From an uncultured Lachnospiraceae bacterium (GTDB lineage Bacteria > Bacillota > Clostridia > Lachnospirales > Lachnospiraceae): a stretch of DNA of 64,000 nt. The stretch is taken from the NCBI GenBank assembly GCA_934293575.1, contig CAKQYU010000007.1, positions 1 through 64,000 on the forward strand. Direction: 5' to 3'. The translations under genes and the position numbers were made by a program. How positions within the stretch are numbered: the stretch's first letter is position 1; each line of letters opens with the position of its first letter. Below are positions 36,452 to 45,656 of this stretch, piece after piece. Below the pieces are notes generated by a model. The model saw only the letters and a list, made by a program, of their open reading frames with translations, was not told where the DNA came from and searched no databases.

Positions 36452-38971
36452 TTAAAATATTTTCCCTGTCATAAATCTTGGAACACTTGCCGCAATCAGC
36501 AGAAATACCGGTATACAGGCAAGCATCGGCCATACAACATAATGATAGGTGAACATTATGGTACCTCCTGCAATGGCATATACAATCAGATAATTTAAAA
36601 GCTGTCCCACGGAAAGCACAAATACAAATGCCAGACACATTCTCAATATTCCTTCAAAGGAAAGCATGGATGCTATCTGATTTTTTGTCATTCCCACAGA
36701 CCATAATACCTTAAGCTCCTGATTTCGTTCATGAATGGACGTATAAGTAAGATTTATAAAATTCATAATACCAATCAAAGCAAGAATTGCACTAAGAGCA
36801 CTTCCTACAATTAAAAACATCCGCACAGTATCCTTAAATTCCTTCAAATATATATCTCTGGATTGATAATCCAAATCCTTATTTACCGTCTCACAATATT
36901 GTTCCACATAGCTTTCTGCCGCCTGTAGATGTTCCTTATCCAGATTCAGCAACAGCTGCATTGCTCCTTTTGAGTCCGGAACAACCTTCCTGTATTCCTC
37001 TGAAGAAATCGTTACATAGACATCCATTCCGTGACTGTGCTTTGGTCCCATAGCGTATGGTACATCCCCAACGGCAATCACTTCATACTCTTTTACCTTG
37101 CCGCTTGGCAATTCTACCGGTATTTTTTCTCCCACCTGATAAAGTGCGAACTCGGAATCATTACTCCTTCCCTCTGTCATGGAAGAAACAATTGCGTAAT
37201 CACCGGAACAAAATGTTTCCCAGTCCACCACCTCTGTGTCCAATTCCATAGCATCAAAAATCATCTTATCCACACCATACAGATGGGCATCTATTTGTTT
37301 TTGGTCATAGACAAAGGAATCAAACCAGTCTTTTTGATCCTGCTCACTCACAAACCAGTCATTATGTTCCTCATAAATCTTTTTCAACCGCTCCCATGAA
37401 GTACCATCCACCTTCTGCTGTATCTCAGACATATAAATGGCTCCACATTCCGTAATACCATCCATTTTCTCTAGTGCTTCCATATCCTGAAAAGTCACGC
37501 CATCCAATACCGTTTCCAAAGAATGGGAATTATACAGGGTTGCATCAGCTACTGAAATATCACTGCCTGCAAAAGTAGAAATATATTTATCCTCATCAAA
37601 ACAGGAAACAATGGATACCGTTACATTTATCATTATAATACTAAGAACCATGGAAAGAATTACCGCCGTAGATCTCTTCTTATTTCTTTTTAAGTTCTCC
37701 CATGCCATAGAAAAGGGAGTTACCTTCTTTGCCTTTTTCCTTTGAGACAATTTTTCTACCTGACAGTCATTAAACTCCACCGCTTCTACCGGAGATATTT
37801 TTTTGATAATCCTGCATGGTTTTGCACAACTGATTCGGACTGTAACCCATGCAAAAACAGCACATGCCAGGAATACAAAAGGATTGGAATAAACCTTACA
37901 TGCCTCAGAGGTTATATTCTCGGCAATCAGCGGCAGGACTATATGAGAAAGCACATATCCCAAAATCATACCAACTGGAATCGCAATCACACTTAAAAGC
38001 ATTGCCTGCTTCAGCACCAGTTTTTTTAACTGTGTATTCGTCATACCGATTGTCTTAAGCAAACCATAGTAATGAATATCCGCCGTTACCGCAATCAGAA
38101 AAATATTATAAATGATCAAATATCCCGATAACATGATCAATGTAAGCAAAATCAAAACAATCAGCACGGAAGTCCCATCAATGGAGCTTGTTGTATATGC
38201 CCAGTTAATACCATCATTTATCTCATCTCCAAACCCATGTCTTTCCTTTAAGGCATCCATCTGTGCGGATATATTAAAAGTCGAAGGAAAATCAAAATCC
38301 GGATTCATGGCACCGGCATAGGAATTTTGTTTTGTAAACTTGTTATAATCTTCCCTGTCTTTCCAGACCGGAGCAAAGCTTTCCTGAAATTTCTTTGACA
38401 CAAAAATCTGATTTGCTATGGTTTCTGCCGGTTTTTCCCAGATACCGCACACCGTAAAATCTCCTTCATAGGTATCAAAGCCATTGGAAATCTTAAGGTG
38501 AAGCATCTGTCCCAATTCATGAGGAAGACCAAAGTCATCCAAAACATTTGTACAGACTGCCACCTCATTGTATTTCTCAGGAAGGCTTCCCATTTCCGGG
38601 TAAGCAAAGTTTTGTTTGGCATTCAATTCCTTGGTATATCGAATCTCTGTATAATCTTTTTTTAATTCTTCATTTAACAGATTACCAATAATAACATTAT
38701 AAGATAGGTTGTGTATCTTTTTATCTGTTGCCAGTTCATCATATTCTTCCTGCGTCATAAATTTAAATCCTGCATGGGAACAGGTTCCAACCTGATAACA
38801 GGTAGAAGTCTCATATGACTTTATCAGACTGTTTACAACCGTAAACAATGTTGTAAGCATTACCGTTGTTAATATAATGGCAGCCAGCAGGATTCCATTT
38901 CTCTTTTTATTTGCCAGCATGCTTTTTTTACTGATATTGGTGATACAGCGGTAATTATCAACCTTACGCAT
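36452..38971 (-). CDS. ABC transporter permease, FtsX type
   Basis: An 839-residue permease with two FtsX-like units. The first transmembrane helix is at about residues 25-45 (NGILLAAIILTTVMLTTLFTVV), a large extracytoplasmic domain (about 50-240) follows, then three helices (from VLIVLILLTLIMLSGYLIIYNIFLIAV), a second helix and ectodomain (from SMAWENLKRNKKRSTAVILSMVLSIIMINV), and three final helices. GMTNTQLKKLV and GMTKNQIASML are the cytoplasmic coupling motifs. Start chosen at ATG 38971, overlapping the ATPase stop by 8 bases, after GGGAGGGGGAG. With the ATPase and the two-component system upstream it resembles exporters or sensors for cell-wall-active peptides. Confidence 0.9.
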   Translation of the reverse strand: MRKVDNYRCITNISKKSMLANKKRNGILLAAIILTTVMLTTLFTVVNSLIKSYETSTCYQVGTCSHAGFKFMTQEEYDELATDKKIHNLSYNVIIGNLLNEELKKDYTEIRYTKELNAKQNFAYPEMGSLPEKYNEVAVCTNVLDDFGLPHELGQMLHLKISNGFDTYEGDFTVCGIWEKPAETIANQIFVSKKFQESFAPVWKDREDYNKFTKQNSYAGAMNPDFDFPSTFNISAQMDALKERHGFGDEINDGINWAYTTSSIDGTSVLIVLILLTLIMLSGYLIIYNIFLIAVTADIHYYGLLKTIGMTNTQLKKLVLKQAMLLSVIAIPVGMILGYVLSHIVLPLIAENITSEACKVYSNPFVFLACAVFAWVTVRISCAKPCRIIKKISPVEAVEFNDCQVEKLSQRKKAKKVTPFSMAWENLKRNKKRSTAVILSMVLSIIMINVTVSIVSCFDEDKYISTFAGSDISVADATLYNSHSLETVLDGVTFQDMEALEKMDGITECGAIYMSEIQQKVDGTSWERLKKIYEEHNDWFVSEQDQKDWFDSFVYDQKQIDAHLYGVDKMIFDAMELDTEVVDWETFCSGDYAIVSSMTEGRSNDSEFALYQVGEKIPVELPSGKVKEYEVIAVGDVPYAMGPKHSHGMDVYVTISSEEYRKVVPDSKGAMQLLLNLDKEHLQAAESYVEQYCETVNKDLDYQSRDIYLKEFKDTVRMFLIVGSALSAILALIGIMNFINLTYTSIHERNQELKVLWSVGMTKNQIASMLSFEGILRMCLAFVFVLSVGQLLNYLIVYAIAGGTIMFTYHYVVWPMLACIPVFLLIAASVPRFMTGKIF

Positions 38972-39650
38972 TGGTATCTCCCCCTCCCGATATAATCCGT
39001 CCATCTTCAATCCGGATAATCCGATCGGCCATCTGGGCAATTTCCTCATTATGGGTAATCATAACGATGGTCTGTTTGAATTTCTGACCTGTCACCTTCA
39101 AAAGCCCCAGCACATCCTGACTTGTTTTTGAATCCAGATTTCCCGTAGGTTCATCTGCCAAAATGATGGATGGTTTTGTTGCCAGTGCTCTCGCAATGGC
39201 AACTCTTTGCTGCTGCCCGCCGGAAAGCTGGTTTGGAAGGCTGTTGATCTTTTCGGAAAGACCTAATATATCAATTATCTGTTCCACAAAATCCGTATCC
39301 ACAACCCCTCCGTCAAGCTGTATGGGAAGTACAATATTTTCATATACATTCAATACCGGCACAAGATTATATGCCTGAAAAACAAAGCCGATTTTTCTTC
39401 TTCTGAAAATCGTAAGCTCCCCATCTGCCAGATCGAATATCCTTTTTCCGTCCACCAAAACGGTTCCGGAGGTAGGACGATCTAAGCCTCCAAGCATATG
39501 CAAAAGAGTCGACTTTCCGCTTCCGGAGGTTCCCACAATTGCCACAAATTCCCCCTGCTCCACAGAAAGACTCACTCCATCCAGTGCCTTTACACAAACC
39601 ATATTCTGGTCGTAATATTTTTTCAAATTCTCTGTTCTTAAAATTTCCAT
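38964..39650 (-). CDS. ABC transporter ATP-binding protein
   Basis: A 228-residue ATPase of the MacB/LolD/BceA class. Walker [10 protein letters not shown] (about residue 38-46), Q-loop [21 protein letters not shown], signature [16 protein letters not shown], Walker [13 protein letters not shown], and H-loop MITHNEE are all intact. I start at ATG 39650 (AAAAGGG upstream); the frame is open for 41 codons before it, but those lie across a hairpin. It powers the FtsX permease encoded next, with which it overlaps by 8 bases. Confidence 0.93.
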   Translation of the reverse strand: MEILRTENLKKYYDQNMVCVKALDGVSLSVEQGEFVAIVGTSGSGKSTLLHMLGGLDRPTSGTVLVDGKRIFDLADGELTIFRRRKIGFVFQAYNLVPVLNVYENIVLPIQLDGGVVDTDFVEQIIDILGLSEKINSLPNQLSGGQQQRVAIARALATKPSIILADEPTGNLDSKTSQDVLGLLKVTGQKFKQTIVMITHNEEIAQMADRIIRIEDGRIISGGGDTNA

Positions 39651-39711
39651 TTTCCCTTTTCCTTTCCGATTCCCGCAGACCATGAAAAATATGCGTCTCA
39701 TAAAATAAACA

Positions 39712-39742
39712 ATGCCGGGTATCTGTTTTTCATACCCAGCAT
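39712..39742 (-). terminator. Hairpin between kinase and ABC genes
   Basis: On minus, ATGCTGGGTAT pairs with ATACCCGGCAT (one wobble) and is followed by TGTTTATTTTATG, an imperfect T-run. It probably ends part of the two-component transcript and lets the rest read on into the ABC genes, or marks a separate ABC promoter. Confidence 0.6.
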
Positions 39743-39776
39743 AACTTATCCTTCTTTCCAGATTCTTTCTCAAATC

Positions 39777-40625
39777 TTACAATGTTGAAATATTTGGAAA
39801 ACAGACATCAAATCTTGAACCTGCTCCCACCTGTGAAGCGACCTTGATATAGCCTCCGTTGTTTTCTACAATCTCCCGTGCCAGAAACAATCCAACACCA
39901 ATTCCTTCTTTGTCATGTGCGGACTTTCCTCTGTAAAATCTTCCAAACAACAAAGGAATTTCTTCCTCTGATATACCGATACCCTGATCTGTAATCCGGA
40001 TGCCCGAAAAAAACTCATAAGAAAATTCCTCAATATAAACGGTAGTACCCTCTCCGGAATACTTAACCGCATTATCCAGAATATTATAGACTGCTTCAAT
40101 TACCCATTTTTCATCTACATTGGAGCGGTATCTTCCCACGTCCCTTACAATAATGGAAATATTCTTTTCCGATGCTTTGGGAAGTGCCTGTTCCACTGCC
40201 TTATGGATAATTTCCCGATATGTGGTTTCCTTTTTCTGATATTGAAAAATACCGGTTTCAAGGCGGGACATTTTTATCAATGCTTCAATCAGGCTTTCTA
40301 ACTTCTTTCCCTGAACAAAAACCTCACCGGCGTATTCCTTCTCCTGCTCGGTAGCTGCCACCTCTGTTAGAAGCTCGGAATACATCAGTATATTGGTAAG
40401 AGGGGTTTTGGTCTGATGAGAAATATTCGTAATCAATTCCTTTAAATTGTCTTTTTCTTCCTGAATCTTTTTCTCGGACATGGATGCAGTAGACAGATAC
40501 CGCATAAGCTTTGTCTGTAACTTTGAAAGCTCGCTTTCGTCAAAGCAATTTTCCTCAAAGGTACCTGCAATTGCATCATCCAACATTTGATTCAAAATCT
40601 CGTATTCATTTCTTCTAATTTTCAT
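39777..40625 (-). CDS. Sensor histidine kinase lacking a sensor domain
   Basis: A 282-residue kinase without any transmembrane helix. It starts with a 60-residue helical region (EYEILNQMLDDAIAGTFEENCFDESELSKLQTKLM in outline), then the H-box LITNISHQTKTPLTNILMYSELL (His about residue 80), N-box YNILDNAVKYS, G1 ITDQGIGISEEE, F-box LFGRFYRGKSAHD and G2 GIGVGLFLAREIVE. NISHQTKTPL is typical for BceS/VanS-like intramembrane kinases of Firmicutes, here reduced to the cytosolic part. The stimulus may come from the ABC permease. The ATG overlaps the regulator stop (ATGA). Confidence 0.9.
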   Translation of the reverse strand: MKIRRNEYEILNQMLDDAIAGTFEENCFDESELSKLQTKLMRYLSTASMSEKKIQEEKDNLKELITNISHQTKTPLTNILMYSELLTEVAATEQEKEYAGEVFVQGKKLESLIEALIKMSRLETGIFQYQKKETTYREIIHKAVEQALPKASEKNISIIVRDVGRYRSNVDEKWVIEAVYNILDNAVKYSGEGTTVYIEEFSYEFFSGIRITDQGIGISEEEIPLLFGRFYRGKSAHDKEGIGVGLFLAREIVENNGGYIKVASQVGAGSRFDVCFPNISTL

Positions 40626-41308
40626 TCTTCCCACTTAAAGACATAACCAATACCATATACCGTATGGATTATCTTTTCTCCAGAACCTTCTATTTTATCT
40701 CTTAATCTTTTCACGCTGACGGATAGGGCATTTTCATCCACATACTGTTGATTCTGCCATACATAATCAATCAGCTTTTCCCGGGAAAGGGTGATTCCCT
40801 CATTCTCCGTAAAATACTTTAACAGCCGGATTTCCGTCTTACTTAATTCAATCTCCATATCATTTTTCTGAAATATCAGATTGTCAAAATCAAATAATAA
40901 CCCATGCTTTTCGTATCGGTTTAAAATGCCGCAAGGCTTCCCGGCTGACGCCCTTGATAAAAGATTGTTCACCCGAAGCCTGAGTGCCATCAGGGAAAAT
41001 GGTTTTGTCACATAATCATCCGCTCCAAGAGTAAGACCTGTCACTTCATCCAATTCCGTATCATTTGCAGTCACAACCAAAACCGGTACGTCAGAAGTCT
41101 TCCTTAACTGTTTTAGAAAATCAAATCCATTCCCATCCGGTAAATTAATATCCAAAATGATAAGATCCGCCTGCTCCGTGTCTTCAACCTCCCCTAAGGA
41201 ATAAAACTGCCGATATTCATATTTTTCATTTCCAAGAGTAAGCTCTATACCATGATTGATGGTTGCATCATCTTCAATGATATAGATTCGCTTTTTTTCA
41301 TTCGTCAT
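40622..41308 (-). CDS. Response regulator, OmpR family
   Basis: A 228-residue regulator. Receiver: acidic pair in IYIIEDDATI, phospho-acceptor in ADLIILDINLPDGNG, Thr in VLVVTAND, Lys in DDYVTKPFS. DNA-binding winged helix in the last 100 residues (LSKTEIRLLKYFTENEGITLSREKLIDYVW, ALSVSVKRLRDKI). Start chosen at ATG 41308, which has AGGAG eight bases upstream; an in-frame ATG ten codons earlier (41338) with AGGAAG is the alternative. First gene of the operon regulator-kinase-ATPase-permease, so it probably controls the transporter genes. Confidence 0.93.
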   Translation of the reverse strand: MTNEKKRIYIIEDDATINHGIELTLGNEKYEYRQFYSLGEVEDTEQADLIILDINLPDGNGFDFLKQLRKTSDVPVLVVTANDTELDEVTGLTLGADDYVTKPFSLMALRLRVNNLLSRASAGKPCGILNRYEKHGLLFDFDNLIFQKNDMEIELSKTEIRLLKYFTENEGITLSREKLIDYVWQNQQYVDENALSVSVKRLRDKIEGSGEKIIHTVYGIGYVFKWEE

Positions 41309-41381
41309 AGGTGGTTCTCCTAAATTCTGTCTTTCCATTACATCTTCCTATAAATATCGTTAAACCCTCAACAACTGTAAT

Positions 41382-42167
41382 TTACATGCGATTCTTTTCA
41401 AACCAATTTGTGGCAAAGTCTACAAGTTCCATTTGATTTATATATCTGATTTTCGCATCTCCGATTACTTCACAGCCAACCATATGCTCTTGTTCAAATG
41501 ATTCTCCTAACCTGTTAAAATCACTGTCATCTACATCCAGGGTTTTGTATTCCACCCACTGCCGTTTTCCATTTTTAAGAATCGCACTATGCTCTATAGA
41601 ATATTCTTTCCTAATGTCCGCAAAATTTTCAGACAAATGCAACGAAGTACACTTATCATATCCCACACCAATCAACAAGACGTGTCCCTTCAACTTATAT
41701 ATTTTATGTAATGGGGAATCCTGTCCGAAAATATTCGATAAGTCATGATTACTTACAATATACTCTGCATCCTTCCCCCATGCAGCAAAAGAACGTGCCG
41801 GATGGTCACTTCTTAAAACCTGCGGCCATGTCCGAAACATTTCTGCAACACATCCCATATTGTTAGATGGTGTAATATTTTTGTCATAAGCAGGCCAATT
41901 CTTTCTTATCTCATCCCAATATAATTCATCAACTTCCCAATGAACGCCCTTTTCAGGATCCAGATTCCTCCATGATTGAGTCGGCATTACTATGTTTCCA
42001 TCACTACCCACACATTCTAACAAAGCTTCTATCACAGTTTGCGCCCCACCGCATACATAACCTAATTTACTCAATGAGCAATGAACAATTAAGGTATCGC
42101 CCTTTTTGACTCCTATGTTCCCTAATGCATTGATTATATCTTCTTTTAATACCAAGTTCTTTTTCAT
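41382..42167 (-). CDS. AAC(3) family N-acetyltransferase
   Basis: A 261-residue protein of the aminoglycoside 3-N-acetyltransferase (antibiotic_NAT) family. Marks are GVKKGDTLIVHCSLSKLGYVCGGAQTVIEALLE, GNIVMPTQSW, MGCVAEMFRTWPQVLRSDHPARSFAAWG and LLIGVGYDKCTSLHLSE, with the conserved His in SDHPARSF and in SLHLSE. Such enzymes move acetyl from acetyl-CoA to aminoglycosides, but many chromosomal relatives have other amines as substrates (YokD, FrbF type). AAGGGGTT precedes the ATG. It lies 130 bases downstream of an MFS exporter in the same direction, so the pair may be a small resistance module. Resistance is not proven. Confidence 0.88.
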   Translation of the reverse strand: MKKNLVLKEDIINALGNIGVKKGDTLIVHCSLSKLGYVCGGAQTVIEALLECVGSDGNIVMPTQSWRNLDPEKGVHWEVDELYWDEIRKNWPAYDKNITPSNNMGCVAEMFRTWPQVLRSDHPARSFAAWGKDAEYIVSNHDLSNIFGQDSPLHKIYKLKGHVLLIGVGYDKCTSLHLSENFADIRKEYSIEHSAILKNGKRQWVEYKTLDVDDSDFNRLGESFEQEHMVGCEVIGDAKIRYINQMELVDFATNWFEKNRM

Positions 42168-42297
42168 CTGTAACCCCTTTTTAATCCGTAACTATATTTT
42201 TTTATGGTTTTTTCTACATCTAAAATGGTTCGTCCCCATTGCTACTCCATCCCCAATTTTAACAGTTGAAAACATATATTTCAATGGATATTCATAA

Positions 42298-43392
42298 TCA
42301 CCAATAAGTGAAAAAGAAGCCGGCAAGAGGCGATAGCACTATCATAATAAGGGAAAAGCTGAAGGATTCAATGGATATAAGTGTGGCACGTTGTTGGGAA
42401 GGGAACATATCCTGTAGGATAACATTGGTACGCACCTGTAAAAAGTCATCACCAACAGCCGCAAGAAAGCCACCTAAAATCATAATCCAGCAGATACCGG
42501 AATGTTCAGTAAGAAGCCCAGTCACAACAAGCAGCAATGCGATTACAAATATCCATTTATACCTGATTTTAGGCATCTTTAATATCAGTCTTGAACCAAC
42601 AATTCCTCCCAGCTCCATAAACAGGAGTGCAAATCCAAGCCACCATTTTGATATGCCGGATTCCGGCAGTTTTCCTTGCAGGAAAAATAATAACAAAATA
42701 TCAATGACACCGACCAATGAATTACAAAGCATTATCCCCATACATTTACGCATTTCTTTTAGAAACCTAAGACTTTCTTTCAGGCACGCAATCAGTTCTT
42801 CGTCTATCTTCTTTTCTATATCTTGCTCTTGACACTCTACGTGTATCTCATGAAGGGAAAATAAAATGATTGTCTGTATTGTGGCGGTGATAAAACTTGT
42901 TCCATACGCAATCCGATAACCGATTGTGAGGGCAATACCTGCACACAAGGTTGAAATACCACTGCACAGACGATAAATCATTAATTGATTCGACATATAT
43001 TTTTCAAACTTACCTTCCATATGAACCAGCTTAAGGGAATCATAAGCAAGGGCGTCACTTGTTCCCGATGAAAAATTATAGCTCAAAGCCCGAAATGCAA
43101 TCGACAGGCATACCATAAAAAGGTTACAGGATAAAATCATAATAACATCTGAAACCATCCCCATAATCGTGCTCACAACAAGCATTTTCTTTCTACCAAA
43201 AACATCTGCCAACACACCGGATGGTATTTCAAAAATAATACTTACCATATGAAATACCGTCTCTGCGATTCCTATTTCAACAAGACTATAACCTCTTGAT
43301 ACTAAGATTGCTACCCATGCTCCGGTCAAAGACAGATTTCCAAGCACGGATGTTACATATAATTTTGATAATTGTTTTTTAATTTTGAACAT
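42298..43392 (-). CDS. MFS drug exporter, probably missing the last helix
   Basis: A 364-residue MFS protein. Helices 1-11 can be traced; the loop after helix 2 carries SGVLADVFGRKK (motif A). The protein stops in PLAGFFFTYW, at the end of helix 11, so the twelfth helix and tail expected of such exporters (about 390-410 residues) are lacking. Beyond the TGA no frame gives a membrane helix. The start ATG has AAGGAG seven bases upstream, but that site lies in the 3' arm of a perfect terminator hairpin. A 26-codon leader peptide with its own hairpin precedes it. The design suggests drug-induced expression; drug unknown. Confidence 0.82.
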   Translation of the reverse strand: MFKIKKQLSKLYVTSVLGNLSLTGAWVAILVSRGYSLVEIGIAETVFHMVSIIFEIPSGVLADVFGRKKMLVVSTIMGMVSDVIMILSCNLFMVCLSIAFRALSYNFSSGTSDALAYDSLKLVHMEGKFEKYMSNQLMIYRLCSGISTLCAGIALTIGYRIAYGTSFITATIQTIILFSLHEIHVECQEQDIEKKIDEELIACLKESLRFLKEMRKCMGIMLCNSLVGVIDILLLFFLQGKLPESGISKWWLGFALLFMELGGIVGSRLILKMPKIRYKWIFVIALLLVVTGLLTEHSGICWIMILGGFLAAVGDDFLQVRTNVILQDMFPSQQRATLISIESFSFSLIMIVLSPLAGFFFTYW

Positions 43393-43398
43393 AAAAAA

Positions 43399-43437
43399 AT
43401 CTCCTTAACTGAATTCATTCATCTTTGTTAAGGAGAT
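43399..43437 (-). promoter_or_regulatory. Terminator hairpin that also hides the MFS ribosome site
   Basis: On minus, ATCTCCTTAAC (43437-43427) pairs perfectly with GTTAAGGAGAT (43409-43399) around a 17-base loop, followed by TTTTTT and directly by the MFS ATG. The AAGGAG of the MFS gene is inside the second arm, so the hairpin can both end transcription and block translation. Confidence 0.82.
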
Positions 43438-43500
43438 AATGCATAACCGTATTTTATTTGCAAAAACATTCTATATAATTAAAAGTATGTTAATGACAAA

Positions 43501-43581
43501 TCAACAAAAAGGCGCACTATCCCCGTAAAGGGAAAAAATAGAACCTTTTTGAAGTTGTACATTTATCATTTTCCAGAACAT
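43501..43581 (-). CDS. Leader peptide of the MFS exporter
   Basis: A 26-codon frame starting MFWKMINVQLQKG and ending GDSAPFC, with GAGG seven bases before the ATG. Its second half is itself a hairpin: AAAAAGG and CTAT pair with ATAG and CCTTTTT around TCCC/GGGG, and the last codons form the T-run. Translation would therefore melt a terminator. Short leader genes of this type precede inducible antibiotic-resistance genes in Firmicutes. The peptide matches no leader that I can name. Confidence 0.68.
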   Translation of the reverse strand: MFWKMINVQLQKGSIFSLYGDSAPFC

Positions 43582-43624
43582 AAACATACCTCTAACTTAA
43601 TATATACTCGTACATTAACATTGT

Positions 43625-43633
43625 ATTATATCA
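43625..43633 (-). promoter_or_regulatory. Extended -10 promoter of the MFS leader
   Basis: On minus, TGATATAAT gives an extended -10 (TGnTATAAT). The best -35, TTGTTA, stands 19 bases before it, which is long. The start would lie near 43618, about 37 bases before the leader ATG. The rest of the gap to 43811 holds no gene. Confidence 0.5.
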
Positions 43634-43811
43634 CTGCCAAATATTCAAGTAACAATTCATGTCTTTTTCCGTACAATTCTTACCCTCCTTCCGCACAATT
43701 CATATCCCCTCTCTGCACTTCAAGTAGAAAAAGAGCAGGTTCACCAAACCTACCCTTTCTCACATCCTGCGTGCTGATGTTATCCATCAAGTGTCCCTAT
43801 ATATATTTCAT

Positions 43812-44852
43812 TTATTCTAATGAAAATGTTATAGCATACTCGTCATGTACTACCTGTGTTCCATCTATCATTTTTCCTTCCAGCTCACCTTCTGTATAAT
43901 AATCCATGGAAACCGGTACAATGGTCATATATTTAGAATGCATATCAAACCGATTCAACTCCACCCAAAAATCAATACTACTATAGTTATCGTCATCCGT
44001 TTCATTTTCATAACCGCAAGAATTCATCAAATCAAATACTTCTTTTTCATTTCCGGAATCATCGATGAGCATATAAGACAGTTTATCGTCTACATATTTC
44101 TCGCGATTTTCCTTTGCATCTTCTCCTTCAAATTCATAATGCAGTCTACATTTAATCGCTGAGGGTGAAACCGTAAAGTCTGCCTTTACAACTCCAATTC
44201 TACGGGAAACACCATTTGCATCCGTCATATAAATGATTTGTTCATTCTCTTTCATTTCCGCTAGCGCCATATTTTTACCTGACACTGTAAACGAAAAATC
44301 CCTTTTTACGGGTAATTCAGTATTATCACCAACATACAATTCAACATCTACCTGTATTTCATCCTTGCGTATGTTATTTTCTATCATTTCCTCGGATAAA
44401 AAAATCTTGCCCTGATATACTCCATCCCCCAGCACATCAAAACGATCCGTGAGGCAATCTACACCATCCACATATGCATGATCTCCCATATCATACGGAA
44501 CATCTGTCTGGTTGTCATTTAAATGTGCAATATAAACCAAATTTACTCCATCCAAATATACTTCGTCTACAGTTAACCAATCATCCTTTGATTCTATGGT
44601 ATCTGTTTGAACATATTTTTCCGCTTCTGTGGCATTATCTCCTAATGTTGTAAAAAACTGTCTCAAATAATCCGATTTTGCTAATGCAACACCTCCTGAC
44701 AGAAGAACCAGACACACTAAAACCGGTATAATTGCTACCTTTAAATGATTCTGATTTTTCTTATGTATCTGGTTTTCTACCTCCATTCTCACTCTGTCCT
44801 TTATATAATCCGGCATATCCGGATACTGTTCTCTCATATCTCTGATATTCAT
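43812..44852 (-). CDS. DUF4179 protein, likely anti-sigma factor
   Basis: A 346-residue membrane protein with a single transmembrane helix at about residues 38-58 (HLKVAIIPVLVCLVLLSGGVALA). The 37 residues before it are cytosolic and helical (MREQYPDMPDYIKDRVRMEV), suited to hold a sigma factor; the 285 residues after it lie outside and form a beta-rich DUF4179 domain rich in Asp and Tyr. It begins 3 bases after the sigma-factor stop and has AGGGGAGG upstream, so the two are co-expressed. The role as anti-sigma rests on this gene order and topology. Confidence 0.8.
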   Translation of the reverse strand: MNIRDMREQYPDMPDYIKDRVRMEVENQIHKKNQNHLKVAIIPVLVCLVLLSGGVALAKSDYLRQFFTTLGDNATEAEKYVQTDTIESKDDWLTVDEVYLDGVNLVYIAHLNDNQTDVPYDMGDHAYVDGVDCLTDRFDVLGDGVYQGKIFLSEEMIENNIRKDEIQVDVELYVGDNTELPVKRDFSFTVSGKNMALAEMKENEQIIYMTDANGVSRRIGVVKADFTVSPSAIKCRLHYEFEGEDAKENREKYVDDKLSYMLIDDSGNEKEVFDLMNSCGYENETDDDNYSSIDFWVELNRFDMHSKYMTIVPVSMDYYTEGELEGKMIDGTQVVHDEYAITFSLE

Positions 44853-44855
44853 AGT

Positions 44856-45335
44856 TTATACCTCCCCTAATTCCATCTTCAATTTTTCCCTTGATCTTGC
44901 CAATCGTTTTCTGATTGCAGTTTCTGATGATTTTAACATCTTCGCAACTTCCCGAACCGAATAACCTTCAATATAATACTGTTGAACACAGATTCTATCC
45001 TTCTCTTTCAGCTTCATAATTGCTTCATATAGATCGGAATATTCTGAAATGTCTGAATCATCCGAGACTACATTGTGACTTTCCTCGTAATCATCAAGAG
45101 AAACCACCTTTTTATCTTTTCTAATTATTTGGTAGCACTCATTAATCAAAATTCGGGTTAACCATGTTTTTGCATAATTCTCATTTCTTAGGGTATGCCT
45201 CTTTGAAAATGATGTAACAATCATATTCGATATCGCATCCGCACAATCATCATCGTTATATAATATAGTTTTTGAAACCCGATAAAACATTTCCTGATTC
45301 TCTATAATAAGTTCTCCCAATGCTTCTTTATTCAC
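44856..45335 (-). CDS. ECF-type RNA polymerase sigma factor
   Basis: A 159-residue sigma factor. Region 2 covers about residues 10-70 (NQEMFYRVSKTILYNDDDCADAISNMIVTSF, YAKTWLTRILINECYQIIRKDK) and region 4 about 105-155 (LKEKDRICVQQYYIEGYSVREVAKMLKSSETAIRKRLARSREKLK, a helix-turn-helix). There is no region 1 or 3, as usual for the ECF group. The start codon is GTG with GAGG seven bases upstream. It is followed at once by the putative anti-sigma gene. No target promoter can be read directly. Confidence 0.92.
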   Translation of the reverse strand: MNKEALGELIIENQEMFYRVSKTILYNDDDCADAISNMIVTSFSKRHTLRNENYAKTWLTRILINECYQIIRKDKKVVSLDDYEESHNVVSDDSDISEYSDLYEAIMKLKEKDRICVQQYYIEGYSVREVAKMLKSSETAIRKRLARSREKLKMELGEV

Positions 45336-45656
45336 AGCCTCACCTCTTTTTCTGTATTTTTATATGCTGCATATAACTATTAGATACAATAGCCCTGTAT
45401 AATATCCCATAATTTTTCCTTCGTTTATTAAAATTCTGATTCCTTCATCCTTGCATTTCGCTTCATTAAATGATTGTGTAACATCGTGATTTATATTATT
45501 ACAAATCTAATCGGAAGACTACTCCCGCACCTTCTCTTCTCGGAACCAGTCCTTTATAAACAAATACTCATGCTCCAATCTCTACTTTCTGACTGTCTTC
45601 TTTAGAAGCATCCATCTATCACTTTAAAATCCCTACATAAAATTTGTCAAATATAC
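45336..45656. other. Gene-free stretch before the defence island
   Basis: This AT-rich stretch has no credible gene. It should hold the sigma-factor promoter (minus). A 20-codon open frame at 45519-45580 on minus (ending FREEKVRE) resembles a protein C-terminus but has no start or ribosome site; it may be decayed coding DNA. Confidence 0.5.

Noticed and set aside
41382..42167. Calling the AAC(3)-family gene a proven aminoglycoside resistance gene
   Set aside because: The family contains many enzymes with other substrates; sequence motifs alone do not settle it.
45519..45580. 20-codon frame resembling a protein C-terminus (FREEKVRE)
   Set aside because: No start codon in frame and no recognised match; noted only as possible decayed coding DNA.
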